Below are positions 7,681-15,537 of a stretch of 64,000 nt of DNA, piece by piece (positions within the stretch are counted from its first letter, which is position 1; the number at the start of each line of letters is the position of its first letter). The notes under the pieces are model-generated. The model ran no database searches. It saw only the letters and a list, made by a program, of their open reading frames with translations, and was not told where the DNA came from. The position numbers and the translations under genes are program-made. The DNA comes from Jidongwangia harbinensis. GTDB lineage: Bacteria > Actinomycetota > Actinomycetes > Mycobacteriales > Micromonosporaceae. The DNA lies in NCBI RefSeq assembly GCF_020216025.1, contig NZ_JAIWNC010000051.1, forward strand, positions 1 to 64,000, read 5' to 3'.

Positions 7681-8517
7681 CTAGAAGCTCCGCATCCCGT
7701 CGGCGATGAACTCGGCGACGGCCTGCGGCGACGCCAGCGTGAGGTCGGCGGCGCTGGACACCTCGGCACCGGTCTCCGGGTTGGCCACCGCCACGCACAT
7801 GCCGAAGAAGTCGGGCTCCACCGCCTCCCGGGCGCGCAGCGCGTCGAACGCCTTGATGTCGCTCATGTCGTCGCCGAAATACCAGGCGCAGTCGGCCGCC
7901 TTCACGCCCTCGCTGATGACCATGCCCTTGTCCTGGTCCACCGGCGGCTTGAGCTCGGCCACCATGCGGCCGCCCTGGGTCTTCAGGCCGAGGCGTTCGG
8001 CCTGCTCGTGTGCCCAGGCGTCGACCGTGCCGGCCAGCTGCGGGGCGGTCCGGTAGTGCAGCGCGACGGAGAGCCGCTTGTACTCCACCAGGATCGCGTC
8101 GGGCAGCTCGGTGCGGGCGCGCTCGGCCAGGTCGGCCATCGCCGGCACCCAGGGCAGCGCGGCCGGCTCGGTCACCACTTCGCCCTCGTGCCAGACCTCG
8201 AGGCCGTACAGCCCGTACAGGTCGACGTGGGACAGCGACGCGAACCGGGAACGCAGGAAGCTCACCGGCCGGGCCGACACGATCGCGACCCGGCTCACCT
8301 TGCCGGCCAGTTGCTCCAGGACACCGAGCACTGACTCCACCGGCTGGGAGGCGTCCGGGTCGTCGGTGACCGGCGAGAGGACGCCGTCGAAATCGAAGAA
8401 GAACGTCGTGCGCTGCGCATGGTCGGCGGTGAAGCGCCACGCCTCCGCGGGACTCAGCGGATGGGTGGGGCGTGCAGTCTCTGCCACGGCTTTCAGACTA
8501 CCTGCTCGGGCGAGCAC
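7681..8517 (-). CDS. otsB: Trehalose-6-phosphate phosphatase
   Basis: A 278-residue HAD-superfamily phosphatase that removes phosphate from trehalose-6-phosphate, the last step of the OtsAB route to trehalose, an osmolyte and carbon reserve. HAD motif I 'FFFDFDGVLSPVTDD' lies near residue 40, motif II 'VAIVSARPVSFL' near residue 80, and motif IV 'CAWYFGDDMSDIKAF' near residue 215, with the cap domain between. The frame opens at GTG 8517, but GTG 8487 gives a protein closer to the family start; I cannot decide. No otsA is in the window. It is transcribed away from the PhoH gene. Confidence 0.93.
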   Translation of the reverse strand: MLARAGSLKAVAETARPTHPLSPAEAWRFTADHAQRTTFFFDFDGVLSPVTDDPDASQPVESVLGVLEQLAGKVSRVAIVSARPVSFLRSRFASLSHVDLYGLYGLEVWHEGEVVTEPAALPWVPAMADLAERARTELPDAILVEYKRLSVALHYRTAPQLAGTVDAWAHEQAERLGLKTQGGRMVAELKPPVDQDKGMVISEGVKAADCAWYFGDDMSDIKAFDALRAREAVEPDFFGMCVAVANPETGAEVSSAADLTLASPQAVAEFIADGMRSF

Positions 8518-8757
8518 TTTCGGTACGCGAAGTTCTCAACCGTCCCCGGATGGCGCGCCGTGCCGCTTTGTACTACCGCCCGTCGCAGTTGACCGCTAGC
8601 GTTCTAGACATGGCAAGGGGTCATCCCTAGCCAGCCGGCCGCCCGGACCTGCGAGAGAAGCGCCACGGGGCCCGCATCCCGACCCCGTGCAACCAGATGG
8701 GCGTCGGAGGTGGCGGACCGCGGGCGGACCGGGTTGCACGCCCGCTGGAGCAGGCCT
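8518..8757. promoter_or_regulatory. Divergent otsB / phoH promoter region
   Basis: The 240-base gap separates two divergent genes. It contains a hairpin CACGGGG (8664-8670) / CCCCGTG (8683-8689) in what would be the phoH leader. No convincing -35/-10 pair is seen. Confidence 0.3.
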
Positions 8758-10167
8758 GTGACATCTCGCCGTACCGACGCCGGGGCTACTCACAACCCGG
8801 CCGCCAACGTCTCCAGCAGCCGTGCCGGAACGGGGCGCAAGTCCCGCGACCGGCACGCGGACGCGGAGCCCGCCCCAGCGGGACGGGTCTTCGTGCTGGA
8901 CACCTCGGTCCTGCTGTCCGATCCGGCGGCGTTCCGCCGGTTCAGCGACCACGAGGTGGTCGTACCGCTTGTGGTGATCTCCGAGCTGGAGGCCAAGCGC
9001 CACCATCCCGAACTCGGCTGGTTCGCGCGCCAGTCGCTGCGGATCCTGGACGAGTTGCGCATCAAGTACGGGCGGCTGGACCGTCCGGTGCTCTGCAACG
9101 ACGAGGGCGGCACGCTGCGGGTCGAGCTGAACCACGCCGACCAGAGCGTGCTGCCGCACGGGTTCCGCAACGACGCCAACGACACCCGGATCCTGTCCGT
9201 GGCGCTCGGGCTCACCGCGGAGGGCCGCGAGGTCACGCTGGTCAGCAAGGACATGCCGCTGCGGGTCAAGGCGGCGTCGGTGGGCCTGGAGGCGGACGAG
9301 TACCGGCACGGCCAGGCCAGCGACCCGACCTGGACCGGCATGGCCGACCTCACCCTGGCCGAGGACGAGGTCAGCCGGCTGTACGCGGGCGAGGAGCTGG
9401 AACTCGCGGAGGTGGAGAACCTGCCGTGCCACACCGGCCTGGTCATCCATTCGCAGAACGGCTCGGCGCTGGGGCGGGTCACTCCGGACTCCAGCGTGAA
9501 GCTGGTACGCGGTGACCGGGACGCGTTCGGGCTGCGGGGACGCTCGGCGGAGCAGCGGGTCGCGTTGGACCTGCTGCTGGACGAGTCGATCGGGATCGTG
9601 TCGCTGGGCGGCCGGGCCGGCACCGGCAAGTCCGCGCTGGCGTTGTGCGCGGGGCTCGAGGCCACCATGGAACGCAACCGGCACAAGAAGGTCGTGGTGT
9701 TCCGTCCGCTGTACGCGGTCGGCGGCCAGGAACTCGGCTACCTGCCCGGCAGCGAGTCGGAGAAGATGTCGCCCTGGGCGCAGGCGGTGTTCGACACACT
9801 GGGCGCGGTGGTGCACGCGAACGTCATGGACGAGGTGCTGGCGCGCGGCATGCTCGAGGTGCTCCCGCTGACCCACATCCGCGGCCGGAGCCTGCACGAC
9901 GCGTTCGTGATCGTGGACGAGGCCCAGTCGCTGGAACGCAACGTGCTGCTCACCGTGTTGTCCCGCATCGGTCAGGGCTCCCGGGTGGTGCTCACCCACG
10001 ACGTGGCCCAGCGGGACAACCTGCGGGTCGGACGGCACGACGGGGTGGCCGCGGTCATCGAGGCGCTGAAGGGTCACCCGATCTTCGCGCACGTGACGCT
10101 CACCCGTTCGGAGCGGTCACCGATTGCTGAAGTTGTCACCGATCTACTGGAGGATATCCCTCAGTAA
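8758..10167 (+). CDS. PhoH2-type PIN-domain / PhoH ATPase
   Basis: A 469-residue two-domain protein. A PIN nuclease domain starts near residue 44 ('VFVLDTSVLLSDP') with acidic residues typical of metal-dependent RNases, and a PhoH P-loop ATPase follows with Walker A 'GGRAGTGKSALAL' near residue 284 and Walker B 'FVIVDEAQSLERN' near residue 383. Mycobacterial PhoH2 of this architecture is an ATP-dependent RNA helicase/RNase. The PIN domain is followed by a TRAM-like linker region. GTG 8758 is chosen because GGAG at 8747-8750 precedes it at seven bases; the frame is open to 8710. Unlike mycobacterial phoH2, no small upstream phoAT antitoxin is visible. Confidence 0.9.
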   Translation: MTSRRTDAGATHNPAANVSSSRAGTGRKSRDRHADAEPAPAGRVFVLDTSVLLSDPAAFRRFSDHEVVVPLVVISELEAKRHHPELGWFARQSLRILDELRIKYGRLDRPVLCNDEGGTLRVELNHADQSVLPHGFRNDANDTRILSVALGLTAEGREVTLVSKDMPLRVKAASVGLEADEYRHGQASDPTWTGMADLTLAEDEVSRLYAGEELELAEVENLPCHTGLVIHSQNGSALGRVTPDSSVKLVRGDRDAFGLRGRSAEQRVALDLLLDESIGIVSLGGRAGTGKSALALCAGLEATMERNRHKKVVVFRPLYAVGGQELGYLPGSESEKMSPWAQAVFDTLGAVVHANVMDEVLARGMLEVLPLTHIRGRSLHDAFVIVDEAQSLERNVLLTVLSRIGQGSRVVLTHDVAQRDNLRVGRHDGVAAVIEALKGHPIFAHVTLTRSERSPIAEVVTDLLEDIPQ

Positions 10168-10356
10168 TCACCTGCTCACAGGGGTATTTGGTGTCGATTT
10201 GAAGGCAACGGCGGCGTGATCCAAGTCACAAGGACACGCCGCCGTTTCACATCGACTTCACGTTGCGCCATGGTGGCTGGCGAGCGTCATCGCAACCCCC
10301 CCGGCGATGAAGATCGACCTGGGGGTGTTCCCTGCCCCCAACGAAAGGGATACTTC
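10168..10356 (+). promoter_or_regulatory. Structured leader / terminator region
   Basis: This gap contains a perfect 12-bp hairpin (10207-10218 with 10235-10246), flanked by GTCGAT and ATCGAC that can extend it. Downstream, ATCGC/GCGAT (10289-10293, 10304-10308) presents a loop of seven Cs, and TGGGGG/CCCCCA (10320-10325, 10335-10340) forms a hairpin just before the ribosome site GAAAGGGA. The first hairpin can terminate phoH; the rest could be a regulatory leader of the next gene. Confidence 0.45.
10207..10246 (+). terminator. Probable terminator of the PhoH gene
   Basis: AACGGCGGCGTG pairs perfectly with CACGCCGCCGTT around a 16-base loop, 40 bases after the phoH stop. A short TTTC follows. 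Confidence 0.6.
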
Positions 10357-11073
10357 GTGAATCGGCTCTGGAGCCGGGTCGGTATCCGTGCCACCTCGGT
10401 CGGTCTGCTCGTTCTGGGCGTGATCGGTGGTGTCTACATCGGGCAGGACCGCGAGGTCCCGCAGCGCACCTCGCAGTCCCAGCGCGCCGTCCAGCCGCAG
10501 GTGAACGAGGAAGTGCTGTTGAAGGCGCGGCACAGCGAGCACGCGGCGGCCCGGGCCTGGCAGCGCCGGGCGGAGGATGCCGCGGCCGCCAAGGCCGCCA
10601 CCGAGGCGAAGGCCGCGGCCGGCAAGGCCCGGAAGCTGGAGAAGAAGGTCATCGCGAAGAAGGCCGCCGAGAAGAAGGCCAAGGAGGCCGCGGAGGCCAG
10701 GAACGAGTCCTCGTCGGGCGGCGGTGGCACGGTGGAGTACACCGGGCCGGTGCCGGAGTCCTGCAACGAGTTCAGTGGCAACCGGGAGACCGGCTGCTCG
10801 CTGATGATCCAGGCCGGTTTCGACATCGAGCAGTTCTCCTGCCTGAACAAGCTGTGGGAGCGGGAGAGCGGCTGGAACCACAAGGCCGAGAACCCCAGCT
10901 CCGGTGCGTACGGCATCCCGCAGGCGCTGCCCGGCGACAAGATGGCCTCCGAGGGAAGCGACTGGCGGACGAATCCGGCCACGCAGATCAAGTGGGGCCT
11001 GGGCTACATCAAGGGGCGGTACGACACGCCGTGCGGCGCCTGGGGTCATTCCGAGGACGTCGGCTGGTACTAA
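10357..11073 (+). CDS. Secreted muralytic-like protein (APF C-terminal-like)
   Basis: A 238-residue exported protein. An N-terminal hydrophobic segment (about residues 11-27, 'ATSVGLLVLGVIGGVYIG') acts as signal or anchor, an Ala/Lys-rich coiled coil runs from about 50 to 120, and a C-terminal domain of about 95 residues resembles the aggregation-promoting-factor / transglycosylase-like fold. 'LWERESGWNHKAENPSSGAYG' region carries the Glu expected for lysozyme-like cleavage, and 'QIKWGLGYIKGRY' and 'AWGHSEDVGWY' complete the family pattern. Such proteins are thought to trim peptidoglycan. GTG 10357 is chosen because GAAAGGGA precedes it; the reading frame is open further upstream. A strong terminator follows. 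Confidence 0.85.
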   Translation: MNRLWSRVGIRATSVGLLVLGVIGGVYIGQDREVPQRTSQSQRAVQPQVNEEVLLKARHSEHAAARAWQRRAEDAAAAKAATEAKAAAGKARKLEKKVIAKKAAEKKAKEAAEARNESSSGGGGTVEYTGPVPESCNEFSGNRETGCSLMIQAGFDIEQFSCLNKLWERESGWNHKAENPSSGAYGIPQALPGDKMASEGSDWRTNPATQIKWGLGYIKGRYDTPCGAWGHSEDVGWY

Positions 11074-11084
11074 AACTGCAGGAC

Positions 11085-11117
11085 AAAGGGGGTACGCGCT
11101 CGGCGCGTACCCCCTTT
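11085..11117. terminator. Strong bidirectional-type terminator
   Basis: A perfect 15-bp stem (AAAGGGGGTACGCGC / GCGCGTACCCCCTTT) with a TCG loop and a T-run starts 12 bases after the stop of the muralytic-like gene. It is the clearest intrinsic terminator in the window. Confidence 0.9.
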
Positions 11118-11146
11118 TCCCGGTCCGGCGATGGTCAAATGTCCAT

Positions 11147-11941
11147 ATGGTCCGTAAAGTGGCTTCTTTGCTCCTGCTCGGTGTCCTCGCCACGGCGCTG
11201 TCCGTCGGCGAGATACCGGCCCGGGCCGGAGACGGTGCGCAGCCGCTCCGCGAGGTGGTCGGCGGCAACCTGGCACCGCAGGGCCGGTTCCCCTGGATGG
11301 TGCGGCTGTCCATGGGCTGTGGCGGTGCGCTGACCGCGCCGCGGGTGGTGCTGACCGCCGGGCACTGCGTGGCCGGCAGCGGGCCGGACACCAGCATCAC
11401 CGTCACCGCCGGAGTCACCGACCTGACGTCGAGCCGCGCGGTCCGGGCCAGGTCCGTGACCGTGATCCGGGCCGACGGCTTCCTCAGCGAGACCCGCGGC
11501 GACGACTGGGCGCTGATCCGGCTGGACCGCGCGCTGAACCTGCCGACGCTCGACGTCACCCAGGCCGGCGTGGGCGGGGACAAGGGTCCGTTCACCATCC
11601 TCGGCTGGGGACAGACCAGCGAGGGCGCCGTCCGCCAGGAGCGCCGGCTGCGGTACGCGACCGTGCCGATGGTGTCCGACGCGGCCTGCGCCAAGGCGTA
11701 CCGGACGGTCGGCGTGCAGCTGGTGGAGAACGAGTCGCTCTGCGCCGGACGCCGCGGCGTCGACACCTGCCAGGGCGACTCCGGCGGGCCGCTGGTCCGC
11801 AAGGACGGCCGCGGCCGCTGGACCCAGGTCGGCATCGTCAGCTGGGGCCTGGGCTGTGCCCGCACCGGCTACCCGGGCGTCTACACCCAGCTGTCCGCGT
11901 TCCGCGCGGCGATCCGGATCGCCACCCGCCGCCTGAGCTGA
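11147..11941 (+). CDS. Secreted trypsin-like serine protease (S1)
   Basis: A 264-residue chymotrypsin-family protease. A signal peptide covers about residues 1-26 ('VASLLLLGVLATALSVG'), a short propeptide follows, and the mature N terminus is probably 'VVGGNLAPQGRFPWMV', where the free amino group activates trypsin-like enzymes. The catalytic triad is visible as His in 'VLTAGHCVAG', Asp in 'DDWALIRL' and Ser in 'CQGDSGGPLV'. Six cysteines fit three disulfides. It would digest extracellular protein. The start ATG 11147 lies 29 bases beyond the preceding terminator, so the promoter must be very near or the message leaderless or nearly so. Residues around the specificity pocket ('GVDTCQGDSGG') suggest trypsin-like specificity, Asp lying six residues before Ser. 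Confidence 0.95.
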   Translation: MVRKVASLLLLGVLATALSVGEIPARAGDGAQPLREVVGGNLAPQGRFPWMVRLSMGCGGALTAPRVVLTAGHCVAGSGPDTSITVTAGVTDLTSSRAVRARSVTVIRADGFLSETRGDDWALIRLDRALNLPTLDVTQAGVGGDKGPFTILGWGQTSEGAVRQERRLRYATVPMVSDAACAKAYRTVGVQLVENESLCAGRRGVDTCQGDSGGPLVRKDGRGRWTQVGIVSWGLGCARTGYPGVYTQLSAFRAAIRIATRRLS

Positions 11942-11980
11942 GCGGTTGGCGCTGGGGACACGACCTGTAACCATGGGTGC

Positions 11981-12646
11981 ATGGCTTACGGGTTGGACGA
12001 CGCACGCGAACAGGCGGCGATGAAGTTCGGCACCGAGGCGTTCTACGCCTCGCTGGGCCGCGCCTTCGTCACGATGTGCGCGGTCGTCCCGTTCCTGTTC
12101 CTGGTGGAGGTGCTCGACATCGGCCTGGGCGCCGGCTACCTGGACGTGGCCGGCGGCATCATCCCGCGCCGGATCGAGGGCCTGGACGGCGTGCTGTTCA
12201 GCCCGTTCCTGCACGCCGGCTGGGAGCACCTGTACGGCAACAGCGTCCCGCTGATCCTGCTCGGCACGTTCGTCCTGGCCGGTGGCAGCAGGCGGTTCCT
12301 CTACTCCACCGCCCTGATCATGGCGGTCAGCGGGCTGGGCGTGTGGTTCGTCGGCGACCCGCAGAGCGTGGTGGTCGGCGCCAGCGGCGTCGTGTTCGGC
12401 TACCTGGGCCTGCTGTTCGCCCGCGGGTTCGTCGAGCGCAACTGGTGGAACCTGGGCGTGGCCGCGTTCATCGGGTTGCTGTACTGGTACCAGCTCTACA
12501 CGATCCTGCCGACCGACCAGCCGGTGTCCTGGCAGGGGCACCTGCTCGGGCTGCTCGGCGGCATGGTGGCGGCCGTGCTGTTCCGGCGCCGGCGCCCGCC
12601 CGCCGCGCCCCCGCTCTACCCCGGCCCCAACCTCTACGGCGACTAG
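11981..12646 (+). CDS. Rhomboid-family intramembrane serine protease
   Basis: A 221-residue integral membrane protease with about six helices. The catalytic Ser sits in 'VGASGVVFGYLG' near residue 134 and the catalytic His in 'WQGHLLGLLGG' near residue 188. 'HAGWEHLYGNSVPL' near residue 80 carries the conserved His/Asn cluster of the second helix that forms the oxyanion site. Rhomboids cut membrane-anchored substrates inside the bilayer; the target is unknown. The C-terminal 20 residues are Arg/Pro rich and cytoplasmic. It converges on glpX with no gap between stop codons (12646/12647). Confidence 0.92.
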   Translation: MAYGLDDAREQAAMKFGTEAFYASLGRAFVTMCAVVPFLFLVEVLDIGLGAGYLDVAGGIIPRRIEGLDGVLFSPFLHAGWEHLYGNSVPLILLGTFVLAGGSRRFLYSTALIMAVSGLGVWFVGDPQSVVVGASGVVFGYLGLLFARGFVERNWWNLGVAAFIGLLYWYQLYTILPTDQPVSWQGHLLGLLGGMVAAVLFRRRRPPAAPPLYPGPNLYGD

Positions 12647-13678
12647 TCAGGAGGGTGGCGGCACCGCGGGCAGGTGGCCGTCGAAGTCGACCGCCGAGTA
12701 CATCGCCAGCTTCTCCAGCCGGTGCCAGGAGTCGATCACCCGGATCGTGCCGCTCTTCGAGCGCATCACGATCGACTGGGTGTGCACCCCGCTGGACCGG
12801 TAGCGGACGCCCTTGAGCAGGTCGCCGGACGTGACGCCGGTGGCCACGAAGAAGCAGTTGTCGCCGGTCACCAGGTCGTCCGTGGTGAGCACCCGGTCCA
12901 GGTCGTGCCCGCCGGCGACGGCCTTCTCCCGCTCTGATTCGTCCAGCGGCCACAGCTTCGCCTGGATCATGCCGCCCAGGCACTTCAGGGCGCACGCCGC
13001 GGTGATGCCCTCCGGGGTGCCGCCGATGCCCATCAGCACGTCCACGTCCGACTCGGCGCGCGCCGCGGAGATGGCACCGGCGATGTCGCCGTCGGAGATG
13101 AACCGGATCGTGGCGCCGGTGTCGCGTACCTCCTTGACCAGGGCCGCGTGGCGCGGCCGGTCCAGGATGCAGACCGTCACGTCGGACACGCTGACCCGTT
13201 TCGCCTTCGCGATGCGGCGCAGGTTCTCGGTGGCGCCGGCGTTGATGTCGATCACGTCGGCGCAGTCCGGGCCCACCGCGATCTTCTCCATGTAGAAGAC
13301 CGCACTCGGGTCGAACATCGCGTGCCGCTCGGCCACCGCCAGCACCGCCACCGCACCCGGCATGCCCTTGCTCATCAGCGTGGTGCCGTCCACCGGGTCG
13401 ACCGCCACGTCCACCTCGGGTCCGGTGCCGTCGCCCACCTGCTCGCCGTTGTAGAGCATCGGGGCGTTGTCCTTCTCGCCCTCGCCGATCACCACGACGC
13501 CGCGCATCGGGATCGAGTTGATCAGCTTGCGCATGGCGTCGACAGCGGCGCCGTCGCCGCCCTCCTTGTCGCCGCGGCCGACCCACCGGCCGGCCGCCAT
13601 CGCCGCGGCCTCGGTGACACGGACCAGATCGAGAGCGATGTTGCGGTCGAGATCCTGCGGAATCCGGGCACCGGGCAT
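12647..13678 (-). CDS. glpX: Fructose-1,6-bisphosphatase class II
   Basis: A 343-residue cytosolic enzyme that hydrolyses fructose-1,6-bisphosphate to fructose-6-phosphate, the irreversible step of gluconeogenesis. The length matches GlpX enzymes of actinobacteria, where GlpX is often the only FBPase. Motifs: 'VVIGEGEKDNAPML' near residue 57, metal-binding 'VDPVDGTTLMSKG' near residue 92, and 'FISDGDIAGAI' and 'GIGGTPEGITAA' near residues 185 and 210. ATG 13678 is chosen because GAGGAGG sits seven bases before it on the coding strand; the frame is open to 13900 but overlaps the divergent DUF4245 gene. Together with pckG it supplies gluconeogenesis, though the genes are 8 kb apart. Confidence 0.97.
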   Translation of the reverse strand: MPGARIPQDLDRNIALDLVRVTEAAAMAAGRWVGRGDKEGGDGAAVDAMRKLINSIPMRGVVVIGEGEKDNAPMLYNGEQVGDGTGPEVDVAVDPVDGTTLMSKGMPGAVAVLAVAERHAMFDPSAVFYMEKIAVGPDCADVIDINAGATENLRRIAKAKRVSVSDVTVCILDRPRHAALVKEVRDTGATIRFISDGDIAGAISAARAESDVDVLMGIGGTPEGITAACALKCLGGMIQAKLWPLDESEREKAVAGGHDLDRVLTTDDLVTGDNCFFVATGVTSGDLLKGVRYRSSGVHTQSIVMRSKSGTIRVIDSWHRLEKLAMYSAVDFDGHLPAVPPPS

Positions 13679-13757
13679 GTGGCCTCCTCGCGACGCTGCG
13701 GGTGTGGGTGACCTGATCCTCACACGGCGCCGGGCACAAAGTCCCGCCCCGAGCGAC

Positions 13758-14333
13758 ATGGTTAACAATGGAGAGGTGGAACCCGACGCCCCCGACGCCG
13801 ACCAGCGGCCCATCACGCTCGGCAAGCGCGAGGGGCGGTCGCCGCGTGACATGGCGCTGTCGCTGGCGGTCCTGCTGATCCCGATCGCGTTGCTGCTCAC
13901 GTTCTACCGGGTGGTGCTCGACGGCGACGAACCGATCCGGGTCGACCCGGCCCCGGCGGTCCAGGAGGCCCGCTCGGCCGGGGCCTTCCCGGTCGTGCTG
14001 CCGGCCGGCCTCGGCGACGACTGGCGGGTGACCACCGCCATGTTCCGCCGCCAGGACGACGGCGCCACGCTGCGCCTCGGCTACGTGGACCCGGGCGACG
14101 ACCCGGTGCAGCTGGTGCAGAGCAGCGTCCCGGCGGAGACGCTGCTGCCCGCCGAACTGACCGAGGACGCGGAGGTGCGCGGCATGTTCCGGGCGCCGAG
14201 CGGCGTGTGGCGGCGCTACGACGCCCGCCCCGGAGAGGCCGCGCTGGTGCTGGCCGAGTCGGGCCGTACGGTCGTGGTGGTCGGCCGGAGCGAGTGGGCG
14301 AACCTCGAGGCGTTGGCCAGCTCGCTGTCCTGA
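13758..14333 (+). CDS. DUF4245 membrane-anchored protein
   Basis: A 191-residue protein of the actinobacterial DUF4245 family, which is typically encoded next to glpX and exonuclease VII, as here. A cytoplasmic N terminus of about 30 residues is followed by one transmembrane helix (about residues 34-52, 'LSLAVLLIPIALLLTFY') and an extracytoplasmic domain. 'SGVWRRYDARPGEAALVLAE' region near residue 150 is the best conserved part. No enzymatic motif is visible. ATG 13758 is used; GTG 13776 is an alternative. Function is unknown for the family. Confidence 0.8.
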   Translation: MVNNGEVEPDAPDADQRPITLGKREGRSPRDMALSLAVLLIPIALLLTFYRVVLDGDEPIRVDPAPAVQEARSAGAFPVVLPAGLGDDWRVTTAMFRRQDDGATLRLGYVDPGDDPVQLVQSSVPAETLLPAELTEDAEVRGMFRAPSGVWRRYDARPGEAALVLAESGRTVVVVGRSEWANLEALASSLS

Positions 14334-14349
14334 ATCCGAACTGTGATGC

Positions 14350-14370
14350 CCGTCCCTGGAAACGGGACGG
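14350..14370 (+). terminator. Small hairpin after the DUF4245 gene
   Basis: CCGTCCC and GGGACGG form a 7-bp stem with a 7-base loop, 17 bases after the DUF4245 stop. Confidence 0.45.
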
Positions 14371-14434
14371 CGGTGACCATCGACGGTGTTCTACGCTCCG
14401 CGCGTCGATTCTCACCCTCAGTACGGAGTATTAA

Positions 14435-15295
14435 ATGAAGTTCGCACGGGGAAAGTTCGCCGTGATGGTCCTGACCACCGCGCTGGGTGCCACCCTGACC
14501 GCCTGTGGCACCTCCACCGACGGCGGGAACACCGCTGCGGCGGAGCCGCCGGCCGACCCGAAGGCCGCCCTCACCGCGTCGGCCTCCGGCCTCAAGGCCG
14601 GTGACTACGCGTTCATCTCCGAATCACCCGCGGGCAAGGGGAAGGGGGTCGTGCACAAGGACAGCAAGAGCGCCAACCTGACGATGTTCGTCGAGGAGGA
14701 CGGCATCAAGGGCTCGATCGCCTTCCGGTTCGTCGACACCGACCGCTACGCCAAGTTCGACATGGACACCAAGGCGCTGAGCGCCCAGCTCAAGGACGTC
14801 GACACCAGCGACCCCGAGATGGCCGAGATGGTCGAGGGCCTCGAGGACATGGTCGACATGTTCAGCGGCAAGAAGTGGCAGCACGTCGACCTGACCAAGG
14901 TCAAGGAGCCCGGCGAGCTCAGCCTCGACGAGGAGAACCCGGACCTGACCGGCGCGAGTGACCTGATCGCCGGCGTGGTGACGGCGGAGGGCGACGCCCG
15001 CACCATCACCGGCACGCTGGACGCCACCAAGTCGGACCAGACCAACTCGCCGTGGGACGCCGACGACCTCAAGGCGATGGGCGCCGCCGCGAAGGCGCTG
15101 CCGTACACCGCGACGCTGGACGAGCAGGGCCGGCTCACCAAGCTGTCGTTCGAGGCGCCGAAGGCCGGCGAGATCCCGGCCGGCACCTGGTCGGTGACGA
15201 TCAGCGGGTACGGCGAGCAGACCGCGCAGGCCAAGCCGCCCGCCGACAAGACCGAGGAGATGTCCGCCCAGGGTTACGAGATGCTGAACAGCTGA
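14435..15295 (+). CDS. Lipoprotein, LppX/LprG-like
   Basis: A 286-residue exported lipoprotein. The signal peptide ends in the lipobox 'LTAC' with Cys at about residue 24, followed by a Gly/Ala/Pro linker. The rest alternates short beta strands with acidic loops, as in the LppX/LprG/LprA fold that binds lipids in mycobacteria ('SGLKAGDYAFISES' at the start, repeated Asp/Glu/Met-rich helix 'DPEMAEMVEGLEDMVDMF' near residue 130). Assignment to that family is by general pattern, not by a decisive motif. GGAG at 14425-14428 lies six bases before ATG 14435. Monocistronic, converging on xseB with three bases between the genes. Confidence 0.75.
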   Translation: MKFARGKFAVMVLTTALGATLTACGTSTDGGNTAAAEPPADPKAALTASASGLKAGDYAFISESPAGKGKGVVHKDSKSANLTMFVEEDGIKGSIAFRFVDTDRYAKFDMDTKALSAQLKDVDTSDPEMAEMVEGLEDMVDMFSGKKWQHVDLTKVKEPGELSLDEENPDLTGASDLIAGVVTAEGDARTITGTLDATKSDQTNSPWDADDLKAMGAAAKALPYTATLDEQGRLTKLSFEAPKAGEIPAGTWSVTISGYGEQTAQAKPPADKTEEMSAQGYEMLNS

Positions 15296-15298
15296 TCG

Positions 15299-15502
15299 TC
15301 AGTCCTGGTCACGCGCGGCCCGGGCGGCGTCGATGCGCTCCCGGGCCCCGTCCAGCCAGCGCTGGCAGACGTCGGCCAGCTTCTCGCCGCGCTCCCACAG
15401 CGCCAGCGACTCCTCCAGCGAACTGCCGCCGGTCTCCAGGCGCTCCACCACGGTGGCCAGTTCCGTCCGGGCCTGCTCGTAACTGAGGTTCTCGTCGCTC
15501 AT
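15299..15502 (-). CDS. xseB: Exodeoxyribonuclease VII small subunit
   Basis: A 67-residue helical subunit of exonuclease VII, which degrades single-stranded DNA from both ends and joins the large subunit XseA in a multi-subunit complex. 'LSYEQARTELATVVERLE' and 'GGSSLEESLALWERGEKLA' are the conserved helices of the XseB family, and the length is typical. ATG 15502 is used. It lies 35 bases downstream of xseA on the same strand and is almost surely cotranscribed. Confidence 0.95.
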   Translation of the reverse strand: MSDENLSYEQARTELATVVERLETGGSSLEESLALWERGEKLADVCQRWLDGARERIDAARAARDQD

Positions 15503-15537
15503 TGCCAACTCCCGCTCCGTGGACCGACCGCTCCCGC

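Noticed and set aside
8596..10092. 498-residue minus-strand frame opposite the PhoH gene
   Set aside because: Shadow of a gene with clear PIN and PhoH motifs on the plus strand.
10168..10356. c-di-AMP (ydaO) riboswitch before the muralytic-like gene
   Set aside because: The conserved ydaO blocks around 'CCGACAGCTAACC' are not present; kept only as an unclassified structured leader.
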